DNA from: Pteria penguin
Lineage: Eukaryota; Mollusca; Bivalvia; Pterioida; Pteriidae
Reading direction: 5' to 3'
NCBI GenBank assembly: GCA_035048485.1
Contig: CM068590.1
Span: 1,116,001 to 1,180,000, forward strand
Length of the DNA: 64,000 nucleotides
In this document: in pieces, positions 36,101 to 47,924 of the stretch
Numbering within the stretch: position 1 is the first letter of the stretch
Layout of the letters: every line of letters starts with the position of its first letter
Translations under genes and position numbers: made by a program
The notes under the pieces: model-generated
The model's input: the letters and a program-made list of their open reading frames with translations, nothing else
Told to the model about the DNA's origin: nothing
Database searches by the model: none

Positions 36101-37377
36101 TCCTAAAACAACGCAAACAACAAGATAGACGTACTCAAGCTAAAAAGAAACGACGTATTGATCAAACACAACAATCAACATCTGGTTCTAGTGACATGAT
36201 GACCCTGCTGTCTCGCTTCTTCCCGTATATAAATCACTTCATTGATATATTGACTCCATTCTTTAAGTTAGCATACAATGATCTATTATCAAGTGATCCA
36301 CGCTTAGTATTTGAGAAATATCAGTTAGAAGGAGAAATAGGAATGGAGAGGGTAGATCTAGCATTAAAGGTGGGTATAATTAGTCAGTGTAGGGCACCAG
36401 GATGTTTCAATATACAGAATGTCTCTGTCAGTTTCCCTCACAAGTTAATACAAGAGCTGATGGCAGCCATGTTTATTGTATGTCAGCCAGACATGCTTCA
36501 GGAATTTTGTCATCATTGTAACTCTATAGATAAGATCATGGAGCTGGGTAATGTGGTCAGGTTTGTGTCAGGTCTGGATAGGACACTGGGGGGTAAGCTA
36601 TCACAGCATGTAGTATGTATAGCTCAGACAGATGATAGGCTTATCCTGTATAGACAGACTATGGGGTGGGAACACAGGGGCAGAGTCGGCTCATTATACC
36701 ACACACAGTGTGAATGGTATAGGGAGATGGAGCATGTCTCTGCCATGATGGGTAGTACTCACCTACCCCCCTACCACCTCTCTGATGTTTATCTTCATAT
36801 GTTAAGTGACAGTGAAGTAAAGAGAGTGACAGGGGAGATGATGAGTACTAGTCATCATACCATTATGTCAGTGTGGCTGTATGATGTATCACATATACCA
36901 GATATCATAGGGTACCTACCTCAGCATTCTGGATCACTCACAGCATTATGTATCAGACTGTATGACGTACAGGACAGTGAGCTGCTGGTCACCGTGTTAC
37001 CACAACTCACACAGCTACACTATATAGAGTATGAGGGTATACACAGTGATGTTGATGTTGATGTTGTAGCGGCTCTGACCCGACTGACTCGGTTGAAGTA
37101 TGTACAGCTGTGTAACATCATACTGTATAACACCCCACTGTGTGTGTCACACATGACACAGTTAGAGACACTAGTGTTAGAGTTGGTACACATGACAGCC
37201 GGGTGGCGAGAAGTATTCCTGTCAAGTCTCCTGAGTATCCCACACAAAGTAAAGGTCACATTACAGGACACAAACATTGATGCTGACTCCATTACAATGA
37301 TAAAGTCCTCCCCACAGTTCACACACATCAAGCACTACACAGATAGTAACACAATAGAGTTCTATAGAGAGACATGA
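26404..37377 (+). CDS. HEPN-NACHT NLR-like receptor gene (multi-exon model)
   Basis: Exons supported: 26404-27102, 27465-27527, 28601-28663, 33313-33384 and 35135-37377. All have AG/GT borders and all junctions are phase 1, so they join in one open frame. Starting at ATG 26463 (context TTACCATGG) this gives about 1026 residues. Domain order is a HEPN domain, a glutamine-rich coiled-coil hinge, a NACHT ATPase with helical domain, and a degenerate leucine-rich C-terminus. NACHT proteins are cytosolic STAND ATPases that oligomerise on ligand sensing, and HEPN domains with an Rx4-6H motif are often ribonucleases. I infer an innate immune sensor with a HEPN effector end. The exon at 26404 is open up to an acceptor, so an upstream (perhaps 5' UTR) exon is likely. 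One further exon (32944-33114) is possible. The introns carry SINE, Helentron-like and minisatellite insertions. Confidence 0.8.
27465..27527 (+). CDS. NLR-like gene exon: coiled-coil module 1
   Basis: A 63-bp exon (21 codons) after TTTTTTTCAG and before GTAGATAA, phase 1-1. It encodes a Gln/Asn-rich helical segment ending QQQGTQL. It is paralogous to 28601-28663, with the same length, phase and core (NLENK, QQQGTQL). Too short for standard gene finders. Confidence 0.75.
27640..27875 (+). mobile_element. Old SINE (family S2) in intron
   Basis: A tRNA-like head (GTGGCTCAGTGGATGAAG, ATTCGACTCC) and body (GTGCATCAGGCAGATGACATAA) related to the SINE at 9179, but heavily diverged. The ends are approximate and no target duplication is visible. 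Confidence 0.7.
27876..28600. other. Intron sequence, nothing recognised
   Basis: Non-coding, with no clear repeat. Confidence 0.4.
28601..28663 (+). CDS. NLR-like gene exon: coiled-coil module 2
   Basis: A 63-bp exon following CTTTTTTCAG and followed by GTAGACAA, phase 1-1. It is a duplicate of the preceding exon, differing at a handful of positions (for example VVNLENKF against AANLENKV). Because both exons are symmetric, either can be skipped or added without changing the frame. Confidence 0.75.
   Translation: MNTDRPLLTWKINSSNKEHN
28834..29850 (+). mobile_element. Truncated family-A element in intron
   Basis: It has a shortened head (AGCTCACCTGATTGAGCTATTG), CGTCGTCTGTCGT and one core monomer (GTAGGTCACAGAGGGTACC). 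A diverged segment follows in which a ~155-bp unit (TTACTAAAAATAGACA...) occurs about 2.3 times (29236-29560). No tail is present. Confidence 0.7.
29860..30049 (+). repeat. Tandem-core-like head, family D
   Basis: GGACGTCGAAAGATGGGGCG followed by a short diverged body. It is interrupted by the family-A element at 30050. It resembles other element heads in design but has only this copy in the window. Confidence 0.35.
30050..31722 (+). mobile_element. Family-A element in NLR intron, head to tail
   Basis: A head hairpin (AGCTCAACTGAGCC ... GGCTCAAGTGAGCT), three or more core monomers, and a complete tail hairpin ending CTTGTT. At about 1.67 kb it is shorter than 10091-12639, and its core is close to the outermost element (GGATCCAGGGTGGGGCC segment), marking an older subfamily. 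It preserves the uninterrupted sequence that shows where the nested copy entered the outer element. Confidence 0.8.
31723..32131 (+). repeat. Partial tandem copy of family-A tail
   Basis: It repeats 31316-31722 (TTTTCATTTCTTTACACATC to CTTGTT) with visible divergence, directly abutting the first tail. The join lies in T runs shared by both break points. Confidence 0.75.
32132..32943. other. Intron sequence with a degenerate element head
   Basis: Near 32537-32640 there are weak traces of another head (TTACCTGAACTAAAATCTCAAGT). Otherwise nothing is recognised. Confidence 0.4.
32944..33114 (+). CDS. Candidate additional NLR exon (57 codons)
   Basis: An open 171-bp segment following CTTGCCACCAG and followed by GTGAAGT, phase 1 at both ends like all confirmed exons of this gene. 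It would encode a segment starting LQNIKDGNRSIEA and ending in a basic KLRKKNLKRW stretch. The symmetry argues for it; unknown conservation and the A-rich surroundings argue against. If used, the protein would be about 1083 residues. Confidence 0.35.
33313..33384 (+). CDS. NLR-like gene exon: linker
   Basis: A 72-bp exon between TTTGTCATTACAG and GTAAAAT, phase 1-1. It encodes a short polar segment (TIAETCRMIKRTEPSSQ...) linking the coiled coil to the NACHT exon. Confidence 0.65.
33665..33835 (+). mobile_element. Complete SINE (family S1) with target duplication
   Basis: A tRNA-like head (TGGTGTAGTGGTTAAG, GGTTCGATTCCCGG), a body with GTTTAAGAGGTTGGTAACC and GAAAGCGACGTAAAA, and a CAACCAAC-type tail. 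The flanks TCCATGTGAAA (33652) and TCCATGTGGAAA (33836) are the target duplication with one difference. Confidence 0.9.
33890..35020 (+). repeat. 73-bp minisatellite with hairpin-forming monomers, intronic
   Basis: Fifteen copies of a ~73-bp unit (range roughly 65-80). Each contains GTGGTTATCAAGGGCATGCC and CCAAGCTGTAACCACCA. GTGGTTA pairs with TAACCAC, and GGGCATGCCC between them is itself a palindrome. The array ends about 115 bp before the acceptor of the NACHT exon. Copies differ by scattered substitutions, so the array is not fresh. Confidence 0.95.
35135..37377 (+). CDS. NLR-like gene terminal exon: NACHT, helical domain, leucine-rich end
   Basis: The exon starts after TTTCAAAATTTCAG, phase 1. 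Numbering from ATG 35200 (725 codons): Walker A GEAGRGKT at 61-68, Walker B LVILDGLDEW at 144-153, sensor-like TSTRPWK at 173-179, and the GHPMVESLLTLPM segment of the winged-helix region at 235-247. A polybasic insertion follows at about 303-320 (KKKRR core, NLS-like), then FPHKLIQELMAA at 412-423, matching the NLR helical-domain-2 motif. The last ~120 residues contain leucine-rich, poorly regular repeats (LPQLTQLHYIEY, LTRLTRLKYVQL). TGA at 37375. ATPase-driven oligomerisation is the known role of the family; the ligand is unknown. Confidence 0.85.
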
Positions 37378-37969
37378 CATCCCACACATGACTGTAAATC
37401 ACTTGTAAACACAAACATCATCACATTACTCTCTCCATGATGAATTCTAGGTCACTTTCTCTGTAGAATTTTCTGGAAATGTCTGAGCTGCCATAGTGGA
37501 AACTGACACTGTACATCTTGATCATATTAGATAGGTCAAGGTCACAAGGAAAATCACTTTTAGAAAATCTCAGTCAGTATGTAAGTTTCATGAGGTGAAC
37601 TTGATGGTGTTTCATATTTTCTGAAAATATGGATAAGGGGAAAGGAGGGTATTATTTTTGGTGAAATTTCGTAAGTTTATTTTTGATAATCTGAGTCAGT
37701 AGATAGATATATATTTGTTTAACATAGAAATTTAGCAAGAAACGGGAAAGGTGGGGGGGTTGTCTTGGAATGAATTTTAGATAAAGTGACAAAAATGATT
37801 TTATTCAAACTGAAGGAAAAGGGGGGGAGGGTCTTATTAACTTGTTTCTCTCTCTGTTATGTATTAGAGTATTTTATTTCTCATTGTATTTTATGACTTG
37901 TTTCATTGTACTAAATGAACCTGTCTCTGTATTCTATATGATTTATGTTTGTATTCTGTTATAGAAGTA

Positions 37970-37975
37970 CAATAA
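37970..37975 (+). terminator. Probable polyadenylation signal of NLR-like gene
   Basis: AATAAA about 590 bp after the stop, followed within 30 bp by TG-rich sequence (TATTGTGTTGC). The 3' UTR would be about 37378-37995. Confidence 0.6.
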
Positions 37976-37995
37976 ATATTTGCTTTACATATGAT

Positions 37996-38529
37996 ATTGT
38001 GTTGCTTCATACTGACTTGTGTAACAAGAGTTAGTGTTGATGTAAGATGGGGAAGAAGTGATGATGCCTTACATTTTCTGAAAAAGGGGGGGGGGGAGGG
38101 GGATAGGGTTTAGAGTTAAAGACAATAAAAAGATTAAGGGGAAATAGGGCGAAATTGTCATGAAGCTGTTTAATATGATATTAAATGAAACTAAACCATT
38201 TTATATTTATTCAGGGTTGAAATATACATATATGTAATTGCATTGTTGTGTATTTACTTTGCAATGGCTGTATTCAGTATCAATGATGTAACGCTGCCAT
38301 AAAAAGAAAATCAATACACTTTATCTATATGTTCATTGCGCCCAAAACAAACAATACTCGACTATAAAAAAAAAAGAAAATTTGTCAGAAAAATAGGATG
38401 ACATGATTAGAGAAATAGCGATGTACTATGTGTTTTCAGGGTCTGTAGAGTGTATGTTTAACTTTAGGGGGGGGGAAAAAATTGATATGTTTGTTGAGAA
38501 TGGGGTCAGGACCTATTATGTTACCGTAA
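37996..38529. other. Intergenic stretch with G runs
   Basis: Contains short poly(G) tracts near 38085-38105 and 38466; nothing else recognised. Confidence 0.5.
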
Positions 38530-40872
38530 TGTATGTCCGTCAATCTGTCCCTTTGTAACACTGTCCGGGCCATAGTTTCTACATACTTTTTTAATTAACA
38601 TCATACATGGTAGTAAAGGTCATTAGGGAAGGTGGTGTGTCATGACCTTGTGCCAAGCTCACAGTACATTGTCTGGGTCATAACATCTTTCCCCTTGCAT
38701 GTATTGGAATAATATTTCAAAGAATTGTTTCCTAGGTCCCAAGGATGTGTCTTGACATTGAACCAAGGTCATGCCTGCAAGGTCAAGGTCACAGTTCATG
38801 TGATTTAAGTAAATCATTGTCCAGGCCATAACTTTTGATCCCTGGCATGAATTTGAATATTTCACAGAATTGTTATCCGAGACTCAAGGATGTGCTATGA
38901 CCTTGAACCAAGGTGATATCTGCAAGGTTCAGGTCACGTTGCATATGGTGAATAAAAGTTCTTTCATGGCCATAACTGTTTACCCTTTAAAAGGATTTGA
39001 ATAATGTTTCACAGAATTGTTGCTGAATACCCAAGGTCATGTAATGACAGAACCAGGTCGTAACTGCAAGGTCAAGGTCACAGCACATATAATGAGTAAA
39101 ACATTTTCTGAGCTATATATTGATACCCTTTTCATGGATTTGAATAATATTTCACAGTATTGTTGTAGAATACCAAAGGGTGTATCGTGACCTTGTTAAA
39201 TTATATTTATACCCTCTGTAAACAGAGTTTGAGGGTGAGATATACAAATCGCCCTGTCAGTCCCTCTGTCCACGATTGTCTGGGCCATAACTTCTTACCC
39301 CCTTGTCGGATCTTGATAATATTTCACACAATTGTTGTACATGACCCTTGGGTCTGTCATTACCTTGACCCATAGTCATACTTTCGAGGTCAAGATCACA
39401 GTGCATACATGGCCAGAATCCTTGTTTGGGCTATGACTTCTGCAAAGTTGGATTATTATACAAGACAATATTTTACACCAGGATGTGTCGTGACCTTAAC
39501 TGAAGATCATATCGTCAAGGTCAAAGAGCAAGCATGATCGAAACATTTGTCTAGGCCGTTACTCCTTCATGCTATGTTGGATCTGGATAACATTCAAACA
39601 TTGATTGATTTTGTTTAACGTCACACCACAAGTATTTCACGTATATGGTGACGGCATCTGCCAGATGCGGGGCATACAAATTTTGACCTTTGCAACCGAC
39701 CCACCTAAACAGTGAGGGATCTTTAATGTAACATGCATACCACGACACGGGGACTCGGTTTTTACTGTCTCATCCGAAAGGTAGGACACCGGCATGACCA
39801 GAGCGGGAATCGAACCCCGGCCTCCCGATCAGGAGTCCAGCGCGATACCACTAGGCCACGCCGGCTTAAACATTCAAACAATTGCTGCACATGACACAGC
39901 AGTGTGTCATGACATTGACCCAAGGTCATATCTTCAAGATCAAGGTCGCAGTGCACACGTAGCCAAAATATTTGTCAAGTCGATAACTTCTCACTGCTAA
40001 GTCAGACAGGGATAATATATCTAAAAAAAATGTTGCCCATTACCGAAGGGTGTGTCGTAACCTTGACTGAGGATCGGATCGTCAAGGTCAAAGTTTACGT
40101 ATTGTCGAAATCCTTATCCTGGCCATAACTCCCTACTGCTATGTATAATCTGGGTAATATTTCACACCATTGTTTTCTATGATCCAAAGATATGTATCAT
40201 ATTGTGTGGAAATCTTATCCGTCTATGTGTCTGTCCATCTGTCTGTCTGTCCATGTAAATTGTCCGGACCATAACTTCTTCCTTCTACTTTGGAGGGAGA
40301 TAATATTATACACAATTGTTGTTCATGACCCAAGGATGTGTTATGACTTTAAACCAAAGTGATATCTACAAGGTCAAGGTCACAGATCATACATAGCCAA
40401 AATCGTTGATGGAGTCGTAAGTTCCTTTTAATTTGAAGGGAGATAATATTTAACAGAATTGTTGTCCATGACTTAAGGGTGTGTCGTAACCTTGAACCAA
40501 GGTGATATCTACAATGTCAAGGTCACAGTGTAGGCGAAGGTCAGAGTGCACACTTAATCGGAATTATTGTGCAAGCCATCATTTCTTCCTGTTACGTTGC
40601 CGGAAGATTGTATTTTACTCAATTGTTGTCCATGGCCCAAGGATGTGTAATGATCTTGTATAAAGGTCATATCTACATGTACAAGGTCAAGATCAGATTG
40701 CATAAAAACTAGATTGTTTTCATTCATTATACCTCAAAATGTACAAGTGGGACAGCCCACTTATACCAGTGAGGTATCTTGGGGTGAATTATTGTATGTT
40801 TCGACTTTGTTGCCGCGGTGGTGTGGGGGATTGGGGAGGGAGGGTTAATTTGTCCCGTTAGGACAGCTCTAG
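38530..40872 (+). mobile_element. Tandem-core element(s), family B (pearl-like), plus orientation
   Basis: About fifteen diverged ~140-bp monomers share TGGGCCATAACTTCTT, AATATTTCACACAATTGTTG, CCTTGAACCAAGGTCAT and AAGGTCAAGGTCACAG. They end in a unique 180-bp terminus closing with GTTAGGACAGCTCTAG. Internal head-like segments with CTGTCC repeats occur near 38535, 39207 (hairpin ACCCTCTGT...GAGGGT) and 40210, suggesting that several copies are joined or nested. The terminus is the reverse complement of 4311 onward. Non-coding. Confidence 0.7.
39601..39868 (-). mobile_element. Complete SINE (family S2), minus, inside the tandem-core element
   Basis: It reads as the 9179 family in reverse (CCTCCCGATCAGGAGTCC head, TTGATTGATT tail). 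It is flanked by AACATTCAAACA at 39589-39600 and 39869-39880, a 12-bp target duplication that restores the host monomer when the SINE is removed. Confidence 0.95.
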
Positions 40873-41824
40873 ATTTTATTGCAATTACTGGTTTCCAGAT
40901 GATTACTAAAATTACTTCCATTCTATCCAAACCAAATGGATACTTAGCTGTATTTCCAAAGGAAAAGGTGGTTATGAATTTTAGGGTCAATAGGTCAAAG
41001 GTCACTCCGAGTACAATAGATTACAATCATTGGAATCGGGGTGATAAATGAAGTACCATGTATCTTAAACTAATCAAACTTGATACATGGATACTTATGA
41101 AAAGTAGATGTTGCCAATTAATGGAGGAAGATCACACCGCACCATCCATATAAATCTGTATCATCTATAGTGGTGGCCAGTGTTTAGTGGTGGAAATAAC
41201 ACCACAACATCAACATATTACCTACATGGTGGTGGCCAGTGTTTAGTGGTGGGAGATAACACCACAACATCGACATCTAGTGATGGTAGCACATTGTACT
41301 TAGTGGAAAAACAAACAAAACAAAATAATAAAACAAAAGAATAGAAACTGTCAATTAAACATCCTTATTTTGCTCTTTGTGGTATATGCTATTGACGATT
41401 GCACTCAACAACACCTCACTCCCGCTGTTACTGACGAATCTAGTCAGTATCCAATGATATATAAATACTAAGTAAAGATCCTCTTGTCTTCCAGGACAAA
41501 GTGTTCACGGTTCAGTTGATGTTGTTAGTTTCCTAGGATGGAGTGGTTGTATATGTGTATGTGTTTGCGTGTGTCTGTGTTCGTTTTATCCACTTTACGA
41601 GGTACAGCATAAGAGGACACACCCACATACCGAGGTACCATTGTACTACGTACCGAGGTACCATTATACTACCGAGGTACTTTTCTTGTTACTTCGGAGG
41701 GTATACCTGGCTAAAAACTCCGCAATTTAACGCAGATAAAACTCACAAATTATTTTGTGTACCTCACTACAACTGTCATATGTCACACACTGTGTAGGGG
41801 GTATCGAGTTTAAGCCTAATATTT
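40873..41824. other. Intergenic stretch with two small tandem duplications
   Basis: A ~60-bp unit (GGTGGTGGCCAGTGTTTAGTGG) occurs twice at about 41168-41275. A ~24-bp unit (TACCGAGGTACCATTGTACTA) occurs about three times at 41624-41690. Open frames here have no recognisable motif. Confidence 0.55.
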
Positions 41825-42520
41825 TGAGAGCCCGGTAGTCTGAGAGCCCCGTAGTCTGACAGCCTGGTTGTCTGGTAGCCCGGTAGTCCGACAGCCTGGT
41901 AGTCCGACAGCCCGATAGTCAGACAGCCTGGTAGCCCGGGAGTTCGTCAACAGAGTAGTCCGACAGCCTGGTAGTCCAGTAGCCTGGTAGTCCGACATCC
42001 TGGTAGTCCTGTAGCCCGGTAGTTCGGCAGCCCGGTAGACCGACAGCCTTGTAGTCCATTAGCACAGTAGTTCGACAGTCCGATAGTCCAACAGCCCGGT
42101 AGTCCGACAGCCTGGTAGTCCGACAGCTCAGTATAGTCTGATAACCCGGTAGTCAGACAGCCCGGTAGTCAGACAGCCTGGTAGTCTGACAGCCCAGTAG
42201 TCCGACAGTTCAGTAGTTCGATAGCCCGGTAGCCCTTTAGCCCGGTAGTCCCACAGCCCGGTAGTCCAACAACTAGCTATTCTGACAGCCTTGTAGTCCA
42301 GTAGTCCGACAGCCTTGTAGTCCGGTAGCCTGGTAGTCCGACAGCTCGGTAGTCTGACAGCTTGGTAGTTCGACAGCTCAGTAGTCCGACAGCTCGGTAC
42401 GTAGTTCGATATCCCGGTAGTCCCACAGCCCGGTGGTCCGACAACCAAGTAGTCCGATAGCCCGGTAGTCAGACAGCTCGGTAGTCCGACAGCCCTATAG
42501 TCCAACGACCCTGTAGCCGA
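41825..42520. repeat. ~16-bp minisatellite
   Basis: Roughly 44 copies of a unit close to CGGTAGTCCGACAGCC, with many copies substituting CCTGG, AGACAG or TTCGAC. Both strands stay open for long frames because of the repeat; those frames (for example minus 42505-42128) are not genes. Confidence 0.95.
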
Positions 42521-43024
42521 CGGCGATCAATGGTATTGCACTAAAACATGTTACAACTTGCTTTTTTAATTTTGTAGCAACCCGAGTAAAGACAAATAAT
42601 CCAAATACCCCAATAGTCGGATTAAGGGGTGATTAGAGCCCCCTCCCAATTTTGTCAGAAAAGTTTACCAGAATGAGCAATTATTGGCCAATTTTGGGTT
42701 GTGATACCCCTCTCTTTCCATGACTAATTATATCTATCCTTGAGTTAATTGATCAGATAGAGAAGATGTACAAAAGTAAAGTGACTAAAATCTGGTATCA
42801 GTTTATTCGCTGTCCTTCCGACTGTCAGTCCTTCCCACCAGTTCTTCCACACTTTTCGTCAATTTTCGTCAGATTTGTACAATATTTAAAATATGGCAAT
42901 ATTTAAGAATTCAGGGAACTGAAAGTGGTTTTTGTTTTTTGGGCTTTTTTTTATTTTGTTTTGTTTTGCTATGGTTTTTTTTTCTTCTTTTAAGAAAATG
43001 AATGTTTCACACGTCTCTTGAATG
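42521..43024. other. Intergenic, T-rich in part
   Basis: A T-rich tract lies at about 42928-42995; nothing else was recognised. Confidence 0.45.
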
Positions 43025-43150
43025 TGAAGATGATGGATAAATCCAAACCCTTAGTCTGAAAATCATGAATACAAAGGACATACAAAATCAGTGAAGATGA
43101 AAATCAAATAGAAAAACAACGAAAAATGTCTACTTGAAGAGCATATGTGA
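43025..43150 (+). repeat. Dispersed repeat, copy 1
   Basis: It shares about 120 bp (GATGATGGATAAATCCAAA ... TCTACTTGAAGAGCAT) with 54225-54345 in the same orientation. Unclassified family. Confidence 0.8.
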
Positions 43151-43240
43151 ACCCATGATGGCGTGAGATCAGGTGCCCGGGGAGAGTTGCTTGCTAGCAG
43201 CACCCGTCACCTATACTCATTAGAAAGAGTCAAATCGTGT

Positions 43241-44820
<1,580 letters not shown>

Positions 44821-44834
44821 TGAATCAGGAGCAT

Positions 44835-44985
44835 GCTTGCATGGTGTAGTGGTTGACGGCGCCCCGACGATCCGTGTTCGATTCCCGGTACGCCATTATG
44901 TTTAAGAGGTTGATTATCTTTCTCTTCTGTTTCGTGATATAACTGAAAAATTGTTGAAAGCGACGTAAAACACCAATCCACCAAC
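44835..44985 (+). mobile_element. SINE (family S1), head partly deleted
   Basis: ATGGTGTAGTGGTTGACGGCGCC lacks about 15 bp present in the 33665 copy between the A box and GGCGCC. The B box (GTTCGATTCCCGG), the body and GAAAGCGACGTAAAAC are present. Confidence 0.85.
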
Positions 44986-45830
44986 CAGCCTAGTAATCTC
45001 TGTATATCTATAGTGATTATACATCTATTGATATGTAAGAAGTTTATAGATCCATGAGGTACTGGATATTTTGGACTGAATTGTAATACAAGTAACAAAG
45101 TATGGTGGGAAATGTAGAGGATGAAGATAGTGTCTTGTCTATTTAAATCACGTGACAAGCTTGATGTACGCTTGTAATGCAGTAAATAATGACCATGTTT
45201 ACTTTTTAAAATACTTACCAAATTTCCGCAACATCAATCTGGAAGGAGTGAAGATAAAGTTGAAATTTTCAAAAATCAACATCCTCCCTAACTTCCATTC
45301 GCACACTTAAATAATTTATTAACAATAGCATCCCTTTACTGAATTCTGACTAAAACAGCAATTGCATGTAAGTTCATAAAATTAATCATAGGGAAAATAT
45401 TTATAAAATGTTTTGCATTAAATTGACAATACAAAAGTATTTCAAAATCGGAGAAAATATTATCATTAGGACTGGAAACAACAACACAACTTCACACATC
45501 CTTATATATCACTCTGATGCAATCAATCTGTCTCTGTTTGCAGCGGTTATTAAAAAGAAGTTTGTCAACGGAAGGTGCTGCCTAAGACTCACTTTTGTGG
45601 AAAGATCGGGAAGAAAAAACACCTACACATATAGGAGACCTATAGTACGTTATTCCTATTACGCTTAATCAAACTCCACTGAATCATTTCATTCCAGAGT
45701 TTAGTTTAAAAATGTAAAATAAATACCAAATACCTCACTCTACTTTTTCTTGCAACCTTAAAATCATGAAAAATCGAAAAATAATAATTTTTGTCAAAAT
45801 TCCACAAAGAAAAAAACACCCCAAGAACAA

Positions 45831-45834
<4 letters not shown>
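44986..45834. other. Intergenic, nothing recognised
   Basis: An 86-codon plus frame (45408-45668) shows no motif and no splice or promoter context. Confidence 0.4.
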
Positions 45835-45920
<86 letters not shown>

Positions 45921-45921
45921 A
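45835..45921. repeat. (AAT)n followed by (AAG)n microsatellite
   Basis: About 55 bp of AAT trinucleotides grading into about 30 bp of AAG. Confidence 0.95.
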
Positions 45922-45956
45922 AAATAAATAAATACATAAAAGACAAATTCAAAAAA

Positions 45957-46237
45957 AGATAGTATAGTTCAGTGGATAAGGTGCTCGGCTTGTGACCGAG
46001 AGGTCCCGGGTTCGACTCCCGCCCTGGGCGCACCGGTGCTCTGTCTTTCGGATGGGACATTAAAAGCTGAAGTCCCGTGTTACGGTATGCGTGGCACGTA
46101 TAAGATCCCTCTTTGCTTTGGCTGGGTCTGTTGCAAAGGTCTAAATTTTTATGCAATGGATCAGGCAGATACCATCACCATATACATATACGTTAAATTA
46201 TGAGTGACGTAAAAGAATATTCAATCAATCAATCGAT
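45957..46237 (+). mobile_element. SINE (family S2), variant head
   Basis: The head (AGTTCAGTGGATAAGGTGC, GGGTTCGACTCCCG) differs from the 9179 copy, but the body (CTGTCTTTCGGATG, ATCAGGCAGATACCATCACC) and the AATC tail are shared. No clear target duplication. Confidence 0.85.
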
Positions 46238-47104
46238 TCCTAATATCTACATTACTGCTTGTGCGAGAGAAAAATTGCAATATTTTTTTTACGTCTTGAA
46301 ATCGTGAGGTACAAAAAACTTTGTACTTTCAGATTTACTGTAGCCCCAACTACATATGTATCGAATTTTATGATAAAGCCAATTATAATATATTTAGGGG
46401 ATTTTCTATGTCGCAGAAGAATGGTTGCCACACAAAAACGTACAAATCTGTACTTATAAAATTGATTTACGTAGATGACGACTGTTGGGTACATTTCATT
46501 CACACAGTGGTTGTCCGTGAAGCAAGTGTGATTTATGAACAGACTCGCAGAATAACTAGTACTTGATACGCGTCGGGGAAGGTCGAGAAATCAGGGGTTT
46601 TTTTTATCTACCTGTTGTTTTGTTGACAGTATCTACAGCAGAGTGACATTCTCAAACAGAATATTTTTTTTCATTTTATACCATAGTTGGGTTATAAGGA
46701 ATCGGGAGACACCGTGATTCTCCGTAGATATTATCCACATAAATATGTAGGTAAATGTACGAATCATTCATAAACAAAATACACATGAAGATCAATTTTA
46801 TCTTTTCTTCATTGAAACAATTTTTTGTACTGATAACTATGGCTGTGTCTTATTTTATTTCAGTTATTCCTTTGTTTATTAATTTTTTTTCGGTGGTTTA
46901 ACACAACCAACATAACCTTACACACACCTACACACATCAACACACATTTATACACACCTACATCAAAACATACAACTTTACCGCCCTACACACGCACACA
47001 TTCAGTGTTAATGATTTACGGAGAAGAATTGAGTTGTCCACCCTGGTGCGTTATCGCTATTCATCTTCACTACGGATTGTCTTTTAAGTATTTCACTACT
47101 ACTG
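46238..47104. other. Intergenic, CA-rich near 46910-47000
   Basis: Contains an imperfect CACAC-rich tract at 46917-47000; otherwise nothing is recognised. Confidence 0.45.
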
Positions 47105-47445
47105 GCGTGGAAAGTAATGGCATAACAGACGCGGACGCTTGTAGTGATGGTTCTTTACTACATGTCAGATTGCTTGAAATTTTCCTCGCTCTCGACTTTT
47201 TGTATGGAAATATTTATTTTCCCAGTCATGGCTGATATCATTTGGTTATCAATTTGGCTAGGAGTGTAACTAGGAAGTGACTGCTGAGATAGGGTTGGAA
47301 GAACTTTCATATCGGCAATATCAAGCTTGTGTTCTAATAGACTGATATCATTTATTTGTAGAAGTTTCTCTAGTTGTAGAATGTTTCTTTTGAATTCCTC
47401 AAACTTGTCATTTATTGCTTTCTCTTGTGCTCGAAGTGAAACTGT
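47105..47445 (-). pseudogene. Fragment of a B-box/NHL (TRIM-like) gene
   Basis: The minus strand encodes AQEKAINDKFEEFKRN, LLQINDISLLEHKLDIADMK and LPTLSQQS in order, closely matching the coiled-coil end and linker of the 54556-56169 protein. The match continues in DNA to about 47105 (AACAGACGCGGACGCTTGT) with a frame break. The B-boxes and NHL propeller are missing. The 5' side of the homology stops abruptly at a 50-bp minisatellite. This is a truncated duplicate, too broken to act. Confidence 0.85.
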
Positions 47446-47880
47446 TCTAGGAGACCACGATTGTCCATTGTGGTAATTTGTGGCGAGTGACACAGCACTA
47501 GGGGATCACGAATGTCCATAGTGGTACTTTGTGGCGAGTGGCACAGCACTAGGGGACCACGAATATCCATAGTGGTACTTTGTGGCGGGTGACAGCACTA
47601 GGAATCCAACAACGTCCATAGTGGAACTTTATAGCGAGTAACAGCACTAGGACTCCACGAATGTCCATAGTGGTACTTTGTGGCGAGTGACACAGCACTA
47701 GGGAACCACGAATATACATATTGGAACTTTGTGGCGTGACGGCACTATGCGTTCACAAATGTCTGTAGTGGTACTTTGTGGCGAGTGAGACAGCACTAGG
47801 GGACCATGAATGTCCATAGTGGTACAAGGTGGCGAGTATCACTGCACTAGGAGACCACGAATGTCCATAGTACAATGGGC
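47446..47880. repeat. ~50-bp minisatellite
   Basis: Eight to nine copies of a unit close to GTCCATAGTGGTACTTTGTG ... GCACTAGGGGACCACGAAT, diverged between copies. It abuts the TRIM-like fragment. Confidence 0.9.
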
Positions 47881-47924
47881 CGACTATATGACCTGGAACA
47901 ATGCTTAGTATGTGGCACGAACAA

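Noticed and set aside
41816..42505. Long minus-strand frames in the 16-bp minisatellite
   Set aside because: Produced by the repeat itself; no conserved domain.
45408..45668. 86-codon plus frame
   Set aside because: Composition is ordinary and no domain or splice context is visible.
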